From an uncultured Collinsella sp. (GTDB lineage Bacteria > Actinomycetota > Coriobacteriia > Coriobacteriales > Coriobacteriaceae): a stretch of 57,544 bases of DNA. The notes under the pieces were generated by a model that saw only the letters and a program-made list of their open reading frames with translations, did not search any database and was not told the DNA's origin. The position numbers and the translations under genes were made by a program. Positions 48,286 to 56,867 of this stretch are shown piece after piece; positions within the stretch are counted from its first letter, which is position 1; every line of letters starts with the position of its first letter. The DNA is taken from contig CAJKFS010000011.1 in the NCBI GenBank assembly GCA_905199225.1, positions 1-57,544 of the forward strand, in the 5' to 3' direction.

Positions 48286-50127
48286 GTGCGCAATCTCAAA
48301 ATACTGTTTTCCTATCTAGGGGCATACCGTCGCGATGCCATCCTCGGCGTGTTCTTTGTGTCGGTCGAGACGGTGCTCGAGCTGTTTATTCCGGTCATCA
48401 TGGCCAACATCATCGATGTGGGCGTGCCTGCGTGTGATATCAACTACATGCTGCTACAGGGCGCGTACATGTTGGTGTGCGCTGCGCTTTCGCTGGTACT
48501 GGGCTTGGGTTATGCCCGCACGTCCGCCCGCGTTGCCTCGGGCCTAGGCGCTAACCTGCGCGAGGCCGAGTACAAAAAGATTCAGACGCTCGCTTTTGGC
48601 AACCTGGACAACTACGACGCCAGCTCGCTCGTCACCCGCATGACCACGGACATCACCGTTATCCAAAATGCTGTGGGCAACGGCTTTCGCCCTATGGTGC
48701 GCGGCCCGGTGACGCTTATCGTCGGCCTTATCTACGCGCTGATGCTGTCGCGCCCGCTCGCCACCGTCTTTGCGATCATCTTGCCCGTGCTGGCAATCGT
48801 ACTGGGCGTCATCACCTATCGCGTGAGCCCGCTCTACCGCCAACTCCAGACCTCGATGGACCACCTTAACGGCGTGGTGCAAGAGGACCTTACCGCCGTG
48901 CGCGCCGTGAAGGCTTACGTGCGCGCCGAGCACGAGTGCGACAAGTTCGACACCGTCAATACCGAGCTCGCGCACACGGCGACGAAGACCTTCGGCAACG
49001 CCGTGCTCAACCTGCCGGTGTTTCAGCTGTCGATGTACGTGGCCGCCATCTCGATCCTGTGGATCGGCGGGCGCATGATTATTGCCGGTGAGCTGGGCGT
49101 GGGCTCGCTCACGGGCTTTATGAGCTACGTGCTGCTGATCATGAACTCGCTCATGATGATCTCCAACGTGTTTTTGCTGCTCACGCGCGCGCTCGCCAGC
49201 GTGGAGCGCATCTCGCGGGTGATTGACGAGCAGTCGCTCATTCAAGCACCCGCGGCAGACGTGGCCATGCACGAGGTTGCCGACGGAAGCGTCGAGTTCC
49301 GCGACGTGTCGTTTAAGTACCGCGCGGATGCTGCCGAGGACGTGCTCGAGCATATTGACCTTCGCATCGAGCCGGGCTCCACGGTGGGCGTGCTCGGCGG
49401 CACGGGCTCGGGCAAGAGCTCGCTCGTGCAGCTCATCGCGCGCCTGTACGACGCGACCGAGGGCGCCGTGCTCGTGGGCGGGCGCGATGTGCGCGATTAC
49501 GACCTGGCCGCCCTGCGCGATGCCGTGGGCATTGTGCTGCAAAAGAACGTGCTGTTTACGGGCACCGTGCGCGAGAACCTGCAGTGGGGCGCGCCCGATG
49601 CCACCGACGAGGAGCTGCTGAGTGCCTGCCGTGCGGCGTGCGTGGACGAGTTCCTGGACCGCATCGGTGGGCTCGACGGTGAGTTGGGCCAGGGCGGCGC
49701 CGGTGTTTCGGGCGGACAGAAGCAGCGCCTGTGCATCGCGCGCACGCTGCTCAAGCAGCCGCGCGTGCTTATTTTTGACGACTCGACCAGCGCGGTCGAT
49801 ATGGCGACCGATGCCAGGATTCGCGAGCATATCGCGCAGATTCCCGATACGACCGTGATCATCATCGCCCAGCGCATCGCGAGCGTGATGGATGCCGATC
49901 GCATTGTGGTGCTGGATGACGGCCGTGTCCACGGTGTGGGCACGCATGAGGAGTTGCTGGCAGGTGACAACATCTACCAGGAGATTTACGCCTCGCAGAT
50001 GGAGTTCGCGGGTGATGCGAGCGATGCAGAGGGCGACGGCGGCAGCGAAGACGTTCAAGGTGATCCGTTTTCCTCTGTCCCCGGCGGATCATTCCAGGCG
50101 GCGAAAGGAGATGAGCGCCATGCCTAA
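48286..50127 (+). CDS. ABC exporter half-transporter with degenerate ATP site (heterodimer subunit 1)
   Basis: 613 residues: six-helix exporter membrane domain (about 1-310), then the nucleotide-binding domain with Walker A GGTGSGKSS, Q-loop region VLQKNVLF and signature VSGGQKQRL. Walker B reads LIFDDSTSAVD, with Asp instead of the catalytic Glu, and the H-loop is IIAQR, with Gln instead of His. The next gene product has both canonical residues, so the pair should form a heterodimer with one active ATP site, as in BmrCD/TmrAB-type exporters. Start is GTG at 48286 behind GGGGGTT. The stop overlaps the next gene by 8 bp. Divergent from the MATE unit. Confidence 0.93.
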   Translation: MRNLKILFSYLGAYRRDAILGVFFVSVETVLELFIPVIMANIIDVGVPACDINYMLLQGAYMLVCAALSLVLGLGYARTSARVASGLGANLREAEYKKIQTLAFGNLDNYDASSLVTRMTTDITVIQNAVGNGFRPMVRGPVTLIVGLIYALMLSRPLATVFAIILPVLAIVLGVITYRVSPLYRQLQTSMDHLNGVVQEDLTAVRAVKAYVRAEHECDKFDTVNTELAHTATKTFGNAVLNLPVFQLSMYVAAISILWIGGRMIIAGELGVGSLTGFMSYVLLIMNSLMMISNVFLLLTRALASVERISRVIDEQSLIQAPAADVAMHEVADGSVEFRDVSFKYRADAAEDVLEHIDLRIEPGSTVGVLGGTGSGKSSLVQLIARLYDATEGAVLVGGRDVRDYDLAALRDAVGIVLQKNVLFTGTVRENLQWGAPDATDEELLSACRAACVDEFLDRIGGLDGELGQGGAGVSGGQKQRLCIARTLLKQPRVLIFDDSTSAVDMATDARIREHIAQIPDTTVIIIAQRIASVMDADRIVVLDDGRVHGVGTHEELLAGDNIYQEIYASQMEFAGDASDAEGDGGSEDVQGDPFSSVPGGSFQAAKGDERHA

Positions 50128-52018
50128 GACTTCCGCTCAGGCACGTCCGGCCAATCTGCGCCGAACGCTTCGCCGCTTGCTCTCATACATGGGCCATGCC
50201 AAGTTCTCGCTGCTGGCGGTTGGTGTGCTGGCCTCTGTCGCCGCCATCGCGAGTCTTGCCGGCACCTATATGGTGCGCCCCATCGTCAACGGCCTGGCCG
50301 CGGGTGGGGAGGAGCTGCTTACCAAGCAGGTTCTCTTTACGGCGATCATCTACGCCGCGGGCGTGCTCTCGGCCCTGGGCTACTCGCAGATCATGGTGCG
50401 CGCGGCCCAACGCGTGGTGTCCGATATTCGCCGCGACCTGTTCGCGCACATCCAGACGCTGCCGCTCAGTTATTTTGACAGCACGCGCTCGGGCGACATC
50501 ATGAGCTTTTTCACCAACGACGTCGACACCGTCTCCGAGGCGCTCAACAACAGCTTTGCCAACGTGATTCAGGCCGCCATTCAGGTTGTGGGCACCACGG
50601 CCATGCTCATCATCCTCAACTGGCAGCTCACGATTATCACGCTCGTGTGCGATGTGGCCATTGTGCTGTATGCGCGCTACTCGGGCATGCGTTCCAAGCG
50701 CTTTTTTGCCGCCCAACAGGCGTCGCTGGGCGATTTGGACGGATACGTCGAGGAGATGGTCTCGGGCCAAAAGGTCATCAAGGTCTTTAATCACGAGCAG
50801 GCCAACGTGGCTGGTTTTGACGTGCGCAACCAAGAACTGCGCCGCACCGGTGGCGCCGCGCAGGCCTACGCCAACTCCATGGTGCCCATGACCGTGGTGA
50901 TCGGCTATGCCAACTACGCCATCGTCGCCGTGGCGGGCGGCATGCTCTGCATCAAGGGCCTGGCCGACGTGGGCGCGCTTGCAAGCTACCTGGTCTTTGT
51001 GCGTCAGGCCGCCATGCCCATCAACCAGTTTACGCAGCTGGGCAACTTCTTGCTCAATGCGTTGGCCGGTGCCGAGCGCCTGTTTGCGGCTATGGACCTT
51101 AAGCCCGAGGTGGACGAGGGCTGCGTGGAGCTGGTGCAGACGGGCGACGCCGCATGGGCGTGGAAGATTCCCGAGGGTCAGGGCGTGGGCGCGTACGGGC
51201 ACTTGCATGATGTGGTTGCTGTTGATGAGTCGGGCCGCGCGGTGGCTGCCGACGGCACCGAGCTCACGTGCGGCTTGGTCCCACTTGCCGGCGACGTGCG
51301 CTTCCATGCCGTGGATTTTTCCTACGTGCCGGGCACCCGTGTGCTCACGGATCTCAACCTGTTTGCCAAGCCGGGGCAAAAGATCGCGTTTGTGGGCTCG
51401 ACGGGCGCCGGAAAGACGACCATCACCAACCTCATCAACCGCTTCTACGAGGTCGATGACGGCGAGATCACGTACGACGGCATCGACGTCAAGCACATTG
51501 CCAAGGCCAGCCTGCGCGGATCGCTCGGCATTGTGCTGCAGGACACGTACCTGTTTAGCGGCACCATTGCGCAGAACATCCGCTTTGGCAAGCTCGACGC
51601 GACCGACGAGGAGGTGCGCGCCGCTGCCGAGGCAGCCTGCGCTGATTCGTTTATCCGCCGCCTGCCTCAGGGCTATGACACACTCGTGACCGCCGATGGC
51701 GCCAACCTGTCGCAGGGCCAGCGTCAGCTGCTCGCCATCGCGCGCGTGGCCGTTGCCGACCCGCCGGTGCTCATCCTGGACGAGGCCACGAGCTCCATTG
51801 ACACGCGTACCGAAAAGCTCATCGAGCGCGGTATGGACCGCATCATGCGTGGACGCACCACGTTTATGATTGCGCACCGCCTGTCCACCGTCCGCGACGC
51901 CGATGCCATCATGGTCCTCGAACACGGCCGCATCATCGAGCGCGGCACGCACGAAGAGTTGCTCGCCCAGCACGGCGAGTACTGGCAACTGGCGCATGGC
52001 TTAAAAGAGTTGGATTAA
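50120..52018 (+). CDS. ABC exporter half-transporter with canonical ATP site (heterodimer subunit 2)
   Basis: 632 residues: six-helix membrane domain, then nucleotide-binding domain with Walker A GSTGAGKTT, signature LSQGQRQLL, Walker B LILDEATSSID and H-loop MIAHRLSTV, all canonical. An unusual insertion of about 50 residues lies between membrane domain and Walker A (about residues 335-390, including WAWKIPEGQGVGAYGHLHDV). Start ATG at 50120 is preferred, since AAAGGAG lies 9 bases upstream; the ATG at 50111 would touch it. Exports lipids, drugs or peptides; substrate unknown. Confidence 0.94.
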   Translation: MPKTSAQARPANLRRTLRRLLSYMGHAKFSLLAVGVLASVAAIASLAGTYMVRPIVNGLAAGGEELLTKQVLFTAIIYAAGVLSALGYSQIMVRAAQRVVSDIRRDLFAHIQTLPLSYFDSTRSGDIMSFFTNDVDTVSEALNNSFANVIQAAIQVVGTTAMLIILNWQLTIITLVCDVAIVLYARYSGMRSKRFFAAQQASLGDLDGYVEEMVSGQKVIKVFNHEQANVAGFDVRNQELRRTGGAAQAYANSMVPMTVVIGYANYAIVAVAGGMLCIKGLADVGALASYLVFVRQAAMPINQFTQLGNFLLNALAGAERLFAAMDLKPEVDEGCVELVQTGDAAWAWKIPEGQGVGAYGHLHDVVAVDESGRAVAADGTELTCGLVPLAGDVRFHAVDFSYVPGTRVLTDLNLFAKPGQKIAFVGSTGAGKTTITNLINRFYEVDDGEITYDGIDVKHIAKASLRGSLGIVLQDTYLFSGTIAQNIRFGKLDATDEEVRAAAEAACADSFIRRLPQGYDTLVTADGANLSQGQRQLLAIARVAVADPPVLILDEATSSIDTRTEKLIERGMDRIMRGRTTFMIAHRLSTVRDADAIMVLEHGRIIERGTHEELLAQHGEYWQLAHGLKELD

Positions 52019-52067
52019 CCCGTTCGAGCACGATGCTTTGACCCCTCCGTGCCCCTCACCTCGCCTC

Positions 52068-52135
52068 AAACCATCACAACATTCGACGTTTTTCGCCAAA
52101 AACGGGAAAAGCATCGAATGTTGTGATGGTTTTTC
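52068..52135 (+). repeat. Conserved hairpin, left copy, bracketing the nuclease-like gene (also terminator)
   Basis: Perfect 19-bp stem (AAACCATCACAACATTCGA at 52068-52086 and complement at 52114-52132), followed by TTTTC, so it can end the ABC operon. The loop carries an inner CGTTTTT/AAAAACG pairing and GGGAAAAGCA, conserved in the second copy at 53311. Confidence 0.87.
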
Positions 52136-52233
52136 TGCCACTCGACTGGGTGGAAACGCTTTCTTGCGCGCGAAGGTGTGCGGACCCGTGGGCAGGGGAA
52201 TAAGGTTGGTTATCCGACTCCATTGGAGGGCTC

Positions 52234-53271
52234 ATGGACCTGCCGATCGTCCTGTCCCATAAGACTGCCTGGCTGTACCACAACGTGGCGCGCCCGTCCG
52301 AGCCGCTCTCGCGAGCAAGCAGCCTATACGATGAGGACTCGCTTGCTAACGAAGCGGAGCCGACCGCGAGCCTGCCCAAATTGGGACTCGATACCAAGGG
52401 GCTGAGGGCTTCAACGGCAGTTGGGATCGTTACCGACTATCTGGTCTCGATCGGTATTCCACGAGAAGAGCTCGATCATATCGACACGCTCGTCAACTTC
52501 GATTTTGAGCGCTCGACGCCGGCTGGATTTAGGTGCCACGTGTTTGGAGCGCCGGTACCTCCAGACCATCTTATCGAGGTGGCCGAGGGCCTTCTGGTGG
52601 TTGATGAGGTCATGTGCTTTGTCCAAGCGGGTTCGTGGATGAGCGAGCCCGAGCAGCTGGAATATGGCTACGAAATCTGCGCCCGTTACCATTTGAATCA
52701 TCTGTCGACAGGCGATTATATCGAGATGGGGCAGGGGCACACCGTTGCCGACTTGATTGTTTATTGCAACGAGAACCGATCTCGTCAGGGGGCTATACGC
52801 GCGGCCGCCGTGCTCAAGCGCGTGCACGATGGCGCGCGGTCGCCCATGGAGACGGCCACCGCAATCATGATCGTAGCAAAACGTTCCCAGGGCGGGCTGG
52901 GATACGCCAAGGTCGAGCTCAACCATCGGGTCGATGTTCCCAACGAGTTCAAGTATCTCGCTAAGGCCGGGTATTTCGAAATCGACGTATATGCGCCTGC
53001 GAGCGGTACGGGGATTGAATACAACGGCTCGGACCATCTTGATAAACAGCGCAGCGCGTCGGATGCGGAGCGTATGACCGTGCTGAGCGCGCTGGGCTTT
53101 AGGATGATCGTCCTCACCGGGACTCAGTTTGCCCATCAGCTGCAATTGCACCGGGCGATGAATGCCATCGCGCTCGCTATGGGTCTTAAGTGCGACCGAA
53201 GCGAAGCGTTCCAGAAACGTCAAAACGACCTGCGAGAATTCGTGATTCGGCACTGGGACGGCGGCCTTTAG
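52234..53271 (+). CDS. Hypothetical protein with C-terminal PD-(D/E)XK / DUF559-like nuclease fold
   Basis: 345 residues. The N-terminal two thirds resemble no family I can name, although PSEPLSRASSLYDEDSLANE and EGLLVVDEVMCFVQAGSWMS recall actinobacterial AbiEi-like/DUF559 proteins. The C terminus has VELNHRVDVPNEFKYLAKAG, YFEIDVYAPASGTGIEYNGS (IEYNG is the core strand with acidic residue), a D..R.S.SDAERM pattern, and LGFRMIVLTGTQF, the layout of Vsr/DUF559 nucleases. Start ATG at 52234 follows TTGGAGGGC. The gene stands alone between two direct copies of a conserved hairpin. A mobile or defence function is inference only. Confidence 0.65.
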   Translation: MDLPIVLSHKTAWLYHNVARPSEPLSRASSLYDEDSLANEAEPTASLPKLGLDTKGLRASTAVGIVTDYLVSIGIPREELDHIDTLVNFDFERSTPAGFRCHVFGAPVPPDHLIEVAEGLLVVDEVMCFVQAGSWMSEPEQLEYGYEICARYHLNHLSTGDYIEMGQGHTVADLIVYCNENRSRQGAIRAAAVLKRVHDGARSPMETATAIMIVAKRSQGGLGYAKVELNHRVDVPNEFKYLAKAGYFEIDVYAPASGTGIEYNGSDHLDKQRSASDAERMTVLSALGFRMIVLTGTQFAHQLQLHRAMNAIALAMGLKCDRSEAFQKRQNDLREFVIRHWDGGL

Positions 53272-53310
53272 GGACGCTTTGGTCCTTCTACGGGGTGCCG
53301 TGGGCAGGCC

Positions 53311-53373
53311 AACCATCACATCATTCGACGTTTATTGCCAAAAACGGGAAAAGCATCGAATGTTGTGATGGTT
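53311..53373 (+). repeat. Conserved hairpin, right copy, bracketing the nuclease-like gene
   Basis: AACCATCACATCATTCGA pairs with TCGAATGTTGTGATGGTT (one mismatch). The loop differs from the left copy at only two bases, so conservation covers the full 63 bp, not only the stem. Same orientation as 52068. Confidence 0.87.
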
Positions 53374-53506
53374 TGTATGCTGAGGATGGGCTTGGGAAGC
53401 CGGACTTGCTCGAAGCGACCTGTCCTGTCGTACGGGTGTCGGCATGATTCTATCGTGGGGTATTATGTTTTCCGAAGAATAAAACGCCGCGTGAGGGGAG
53501 GGCCGC

Positions 53507-54562
53507 GTGGGCGGGCACGTGCAACATGACGGCTTTGGCCGCGATATCAACTACCTGCGCATTGCCGTTACCGACAAGTGCAATTTCCGCTGCATTTACT
53601 GCATGCCGGCCGATGGCGTGGCGCCCCGTGCGCACGACGAGCTACTCAGTGCCGAGGAAATTGCCCGCTTTGTGCGCTTGGTAGCGGGGGAGGGCATTCG
53701 TCGCGTGCGTCTGACGGGTGGCGAGCCGCTGGTCAGCCGCCGTATTATTCCGCTTATTCGCGACATCCGCGCGATTCCGCAGATCGAGGACATCTCACTC
53801 ACCACCAATGGCGCTCTGCTGCCCAAGCTGGCGCCGCAGCTCAAAGATGCCGGGCTTAACCGCGTCAACATTTCGCTCGACACGCTCGACCCTACGCTCT
53901 TTGGAAAGATCACGCGTCTGGGTCGGCTCGAGCAGACCATGGCTGGCATCGACGCGGCGCTGGCTTGGGGCTTTGAGCCCGTTAAGGTCAACTGCGTTGT
54001 GGTGCGCCGGCTCAACCAGGATGTGGCTGCCCTCGCGCGGCTCACGCTCGACCGCCCCATCCACCTGCGCTTTATCGAATACATGCCCATCGGCGACGAG
54101 CACACGAGCTCGCATTGCGCTGTGAATCCGCATGCGCCCGCGCTCAATCCCGAGCTGTGGGACGCGAGCGATACCGTGCCGAGTGACGAGCTGCGGGCGC
54201 GCATCAATGCCGGGGCCGCCGCGGCGGGATTGGGCGAGCTCGAGCCGCTCGACATCAACGACGCTCCTGCCGGCGCGGGCCCTGCGCGCTATTGGCACTT
54301 TCCGGGCGCGGCGGGAACGGTCGGCTTCATTAGCGCCATGTCCAACCATTTTTGCGCGAATTGCAACCGTCTGCGCCTGACGGCCGACGGAAACGTGCGT
54401 CCGTGCCTGTTCAGCGATGCCGAGTATTCGGTCCGCGAGGCGCTGCGCAGTGGTGATGATATGCAGGTACTTTCGATTTGGCGCGATGCCGTGGCCCACA
54501 AACCGCAGGAACACGCGATAATTGAGGGCACGCAACGATTTATGTCCCAAATCGGAGGATGA
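53507..54562 (+). CDS. moaA: GTP 3',8-cyclase MoaA
   Basis: 351 residues, radical SAM enzyme for the first step of molybdenum cofactor synthesis, working with MoaC. First cluster CNFRCIYC at about residues 25-32, SAM-binding RLTGGEPLV, and the second C-terminal cluster FCANCNRLRL with a further Cys in VRPCLF. The usual C-terminal GG pair is present (MSQIGG). Start is GTG at 53507 behind GAGGGGAGGG; TATTAT at 53461 could be the -10. moaC-mobB starts 4 bp after the stop. No molybdenum riboswitch was recognised upstream. Confidence 0.95.
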   Translation: MGGHVQHDGFGRDINYLRIAVTDKCNFRCIYCMPADGVAPRAHDELLSAEEIARFVRLVAGEGIRRVRLTGGEPLVSRRIIPLIRDIRAIPQIEDISLTTNGALLPKLAPQLKDAGLNRVNISLDTLDPTLFGKITRLGRLEQTMAGIDAALAWGFEPVKVNCVVVRRLNQDVAALARLTLDRPIHLRFIEYMPIGDEHTSSHCAVNPHAPALNPELWDASDTVPSDELRARINAGAAAAGLGELEPLDINDAPAGAGPARYWHFPGAAGTVGFISAMSNHFCANCNRLRLTADGNVRPCLFSDAEYSVREALRSGDDMQVLSIWRDAVAHKPQEHAIIEGTQRFMSQIGG

Positions 54563-54566
54563 TCAT

Positions 54567-55868
54567 ATGGCCAAGAGCAGGTACGCCGATGCCACCAAGG
54601 CCGCTCGCAGGGCCGCGATGTCTGCCCACAAAGCCACGGCTGCGGCGAATGCTGGCAACGCCGACGCGTCCGCGCAGCCGTCTGCCAGCGCTGCCACCGA
54701 GCCCGCCCGCGACGCCCGTCGCGACGAGCTGACGCACGTGAACGCCAAGGGCGAGGTGCGCATGGTCGACGTGTCCGACAAGGCCGAGACGCATCGCATC
54801 GCCATCGCCGAGGGCACCATCCTCATGCATCCCGAGACGCAGGCCATGGTGCTGCAGGACCGCGCCAAGAAGGGCGACGTGCTCGCCTGCGCGCGCGTCG
54901 CGGGCATCATGGCCATCAAACGCACGAGCGACATCATCCCCATGTGCCATCCGCTGCTCATTACCAAGAGCAAGTGCGATATCGAGCCCATCGCTGCGGC
55001 GGGGACGCCGGCCGAGGACGTGCCCGAGGGCTGGGCGCCGGCGCGTCCGGACGGGCAGGTCGGCTTTCACGTGCTGGTCACGGCGGGCGTGACGGGCAAG
55101 ACGGGCATCGAGATGGAGGCGCTGACCGGCGCGAGTGCCGCGTGTCTGACCATCTACGACATGTGCAAGGCCGTCGATCGCGGCATGGAGATCGTCGACG
55201 TGCGCCTGCTGCACAAGGAGGGCGGCCGCTCGGGCGTGTGGGATCGCGCGGAGCGTCAAGCTGCTGCTGCCGAGGCCGCCGCTGCCGATGGTGCCGCGCC
55301 CGCGAGCGTATCCGCCCCGGCCGTGCCCGCAGCTCCCACCCCGGCTGCCCCCGCGATCGCGTTTATCGGTTACCAGAACTCGGGCAAGACCACGCTCGTC
55401 GAGAAGGTCATCGCCGAGCTCACTCGTCGTGGCCTTCGCGTGGGTTCGCTCAAACACCACGGGCATCACGGCTTCGATATCGACGTGCCCGCCAAGGACA
55501 CCTGGCGCCATCATCAGGCGGGCTCCAAGCACGTGGGCCTCATTTGCGCCACGCGCTGGGCGGAGTACGCCGACACGCGCGAGGAGGACGAGATGCCCGC
55601 GCGCGAGCTGCTGTCGCGCTACAACGACGTCGACGTGGTGATCATCGAGGGCTACAAGACCGAGGGCTTCGACAATATCGTGGTCGCGCGTTCCGGCGTC
55701 GACCGTCTGCGTGGCAAGAGCTCGCTCGATCTGGTCGACGGCCGCACACTGGCCCTAGCCTGCAACGAGGCCCTGGCACGCCAGGCCTTCGACGCCGGCC
55801 TTGCGACCCGAGCCATCAACATCAACGACGCCCGAGCCATCTGCGACCTGATCCAAGACCACCTTTAA
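54567..55868 (+). CDS. MoaC-MobB fusion protein
   Basis: 433 residues. An Ala-rich N-terminal extension (about 1-50) is followed by MoaC (about 52-225): LTHVNAKGEVRMVDVSDKAE, IPMCHPLLITKSKCD, GKTGIEMEALTGASAACLTI, YDMCKAVDRGM. MoaC completes cyclic pyranopterin monophosphate. A 35-residue Ala/Pro linker leads to MobB (about 265-433) with the P-loop GYQNSGKTTL, SLKHHGHHGFDIDVPAKDTW and VVIIEGYKTEGF. MobB binds GTP and helps guanylate the cofactor. The fusion joins the first and last stages of the pathway. ATG at 54567 with CGGAGG upstream; operon with moaA. Confidence 0.93.
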   Translation: MAKSRYADATKAARRAAMSAHKATAAANAGNADASAQPSASAATEPARDARRDELTHVNAKGEVRMVDVSDKAETHRIAIAEGTILMHPETQAMVLQDRAKKGDVLACARVAGIMAIKRTSDIIPMCHPLLITKSKCDIEPIAAAGTPAEDVPEGWAPARPDGQVGFHVLVTAGVTGKTGIEMEALTGASAACLTIYDMCKAVDRGMEIVDVRLLHKEGGRSGVWDRAERQAAAAEAAAADGAAPASVSAPAVPAAPTPAAPAIAFIGYQNSGKTTLVEKVIAELTRRGLRVGSLKHHGHHGFDIDVPAKDTWRHHQAGSKHVGLICATRWAEYADTREEDEMPARELLSRYNDVDVVIIEGYKTEGFDNIVVARSGVDRLRGKSSLDLVDGRTLALACNEALARQAFDAGLATRAININDARAICDLIQDHL

Positions 55869-55891
55869 GGGCCGGCTCGCTGCGCTGCCAT

Positions 55892-55931
55892 AACCTGCCA
55901 AATAGGGACAGGTTTGTTTTGGCAGGTTTTA
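55892..55931 (+). terminator. Terminator of moaA-moaC/mobB
   Basis: Perfect 11-bp stem AACCTGCCAAA / TTTGGCAGGTT followed by TTA. The loop carries GGGACAGG, the word seen in other repeats. Confidence 0.78.
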
Positions 55932-55949
55932 TCTGGGCAAACGCCATTT

Positions 55950-55987
55950 CCACCACAAAGGGGCCAGGCACCTTTGTGGTGGTTTTT
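55950..55987 (+). repeat. CCACCACAAAGG-type hairpin repeat (terminator-like), copy 2
   Basis: Perfect 12-bp stem CCACCACAAAGG / CCTTTGTGGTGG, loop GGCCAGGCA, then TTTTTGC. A second terminator in tandem behind the moa operon. Confidence 0.85.
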
Positions 55988-56046
55988 GCTCGGAGCTGCT
56001 TTAAGGTGCCATAATCGCATAGGAAAACACTTTCCAGGGAGGTTCC

Positions 56047-56631
56047 ATGTCAAAGCTGTGCTTTATGCGCCACGGTCAGACGCTTTTTAATCTGCTTCGC
56101 CGTAAGCAGGGCTGGTGTGATTCGCCGCTTACCGAATTGGGAATCGAGCAGGCCAAGGCCGTGGGCACGACGCTGCGCGAACGCGGCCTTACGTTCGACC
56201 ATGCCTACAGTTCAACATCCGAGCGCGCGTGCGACACGCTCGAGCTGGCATTTCCCGGTCAGCCTTACGAGCGCGTCAAAGGCCTTAAGGAATGGAACTT
56301 TGGCAAGTTTGAGGGTGCGAGCGAGGATTTGAATCCGCGCCTGCCCTACGGTGATTTTTATAAGCAGTATGACGGTGAGGGCGAGGTTGAGTTTCGCGAG
56401 CGCATGATGGCGACCATCACCGAGCTCATGCAGCGTCCCGGGCACGAGAGCGTGCTGTGCGTGGGCCATGGCGCCGCAGTGGCTCAGGTCATGCGCACCG
56501 TGGGCGTGGATCCGCTCAAAATGAAGAACCGTATCGGCAACTGCTGTGTGCTCGAGCTCGATTTTGACCCTACTACCAGCACGTTTGCCTTTGCAGACCT
56601 CTACAACCCCTACGGCATCCCACGCGAGTAG
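56047..56631 (+). CDS. Histidine phosphatase family protein
   Basis: 194 residues, phosphoglycerate-mutase-like fold. Catalytic RHG in FMRHGQTLFN (His9) with the second His in CVGHGAAVAQV; the acid/base Glu is probably in LKEWNFGKFEG. Such proteins dephosphorylate small sugar phosphates, alpha-ribazole phosphate or other metabolites; the substrate cannot be told. ATG follows AGGGAGG. Lies between two CCACCACAAAGG repeats and ends in one. Confidence 0.9.
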   Translation: MSKLCFMRHGQTLFNLLRRKQGWCDSPLTELGIEQAKAVGTTLRERGLTFDHAYSSTSERACDTLELAFPGQPYERVKGLKEWNFGKFEGASEDLNPRLPYGDFYKQYDGEGEVEFRERMMATITELMQRPGHESVLCVGHGAAVAQVMRTVGVDPLKMKNRIGNCCVLELDFDPTTSTFAFADLYNPYGIPRE

Positions 56632-56636
56632 TCGCT

Positions 56637-56677
56637 AAAACCACCACAAAGGGGCCAGTCTCCTTTGTGGTGGTTTT
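56637..56677 (+). repeat. CCACCACAAAGG-type hairpin repeat (terminator), copy 3
   Basis: AAAACCACCACAAAGG pairs perfectly with CCTTTGTGGTGGTTTT, 16-bp stem, 9-base loop; sits 5 bp after the phosphatase stop. Confidence 0.88.
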
Positions 56678-56782
56678 GCCGTTCGCGGGCGTTTTTCTAC
56701 CGTTCGGCGGACTTTCACGTAGACTGGGGTTACGCGGCGTGCAAGTTTCGTGCACAATCACACCCGTGCTTACAAGTTTGTT

Positions 56783-56866
56783 ACTCCTCGGGAGGCATCA
56801 CTTGCGCATAATAGAAGACGAGGAATAGCGCCCCGTCGTCTAGCGCCGATGTCCGAGGAGTTTTTT
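56783..56866 (+). promoter_or_regulatory. Structured leader that can hide the ribosome-binding site of the antiterminator gene
   Basis: ACTCCTCGG (56783-56791) can pair with CCGAGGAGT (56853-56861), followed by TTTTTC and the ATG at 56868. GAGGAG in the 3' arm is the only Shine-Dalgarno candidate. An alternative hairpin CTCC-TCG-GGAG uses the same 5' arm, so two states are possible. Confidence 0.55.
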
Positions 56867-56867
56867 C

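Noticed and set aside
53374..53506. Molybdenum cofactor riboswitch before moaA
   Set aside because: The 133-base region shows no recognisable conserved core of that riboswitch; it looks like an ordinary promoter and leader.
56829..56861. tRNA-Glu-like 5' half (CCCCGTCGTCTAGCG)
   Set aside because: The match covers only the acceptor and D-arm start; no anticodon arm, T arm or matching 3' acceptor follows before the ATG.
56674..56867. LicT-type ribonucleic antiterminator (RAT) upstream of the antiterminator gene
   Set aside because: I found no GGATTGTTACTG-like RAT consensus, so autogenous antitermination of the classic kind is not supported.
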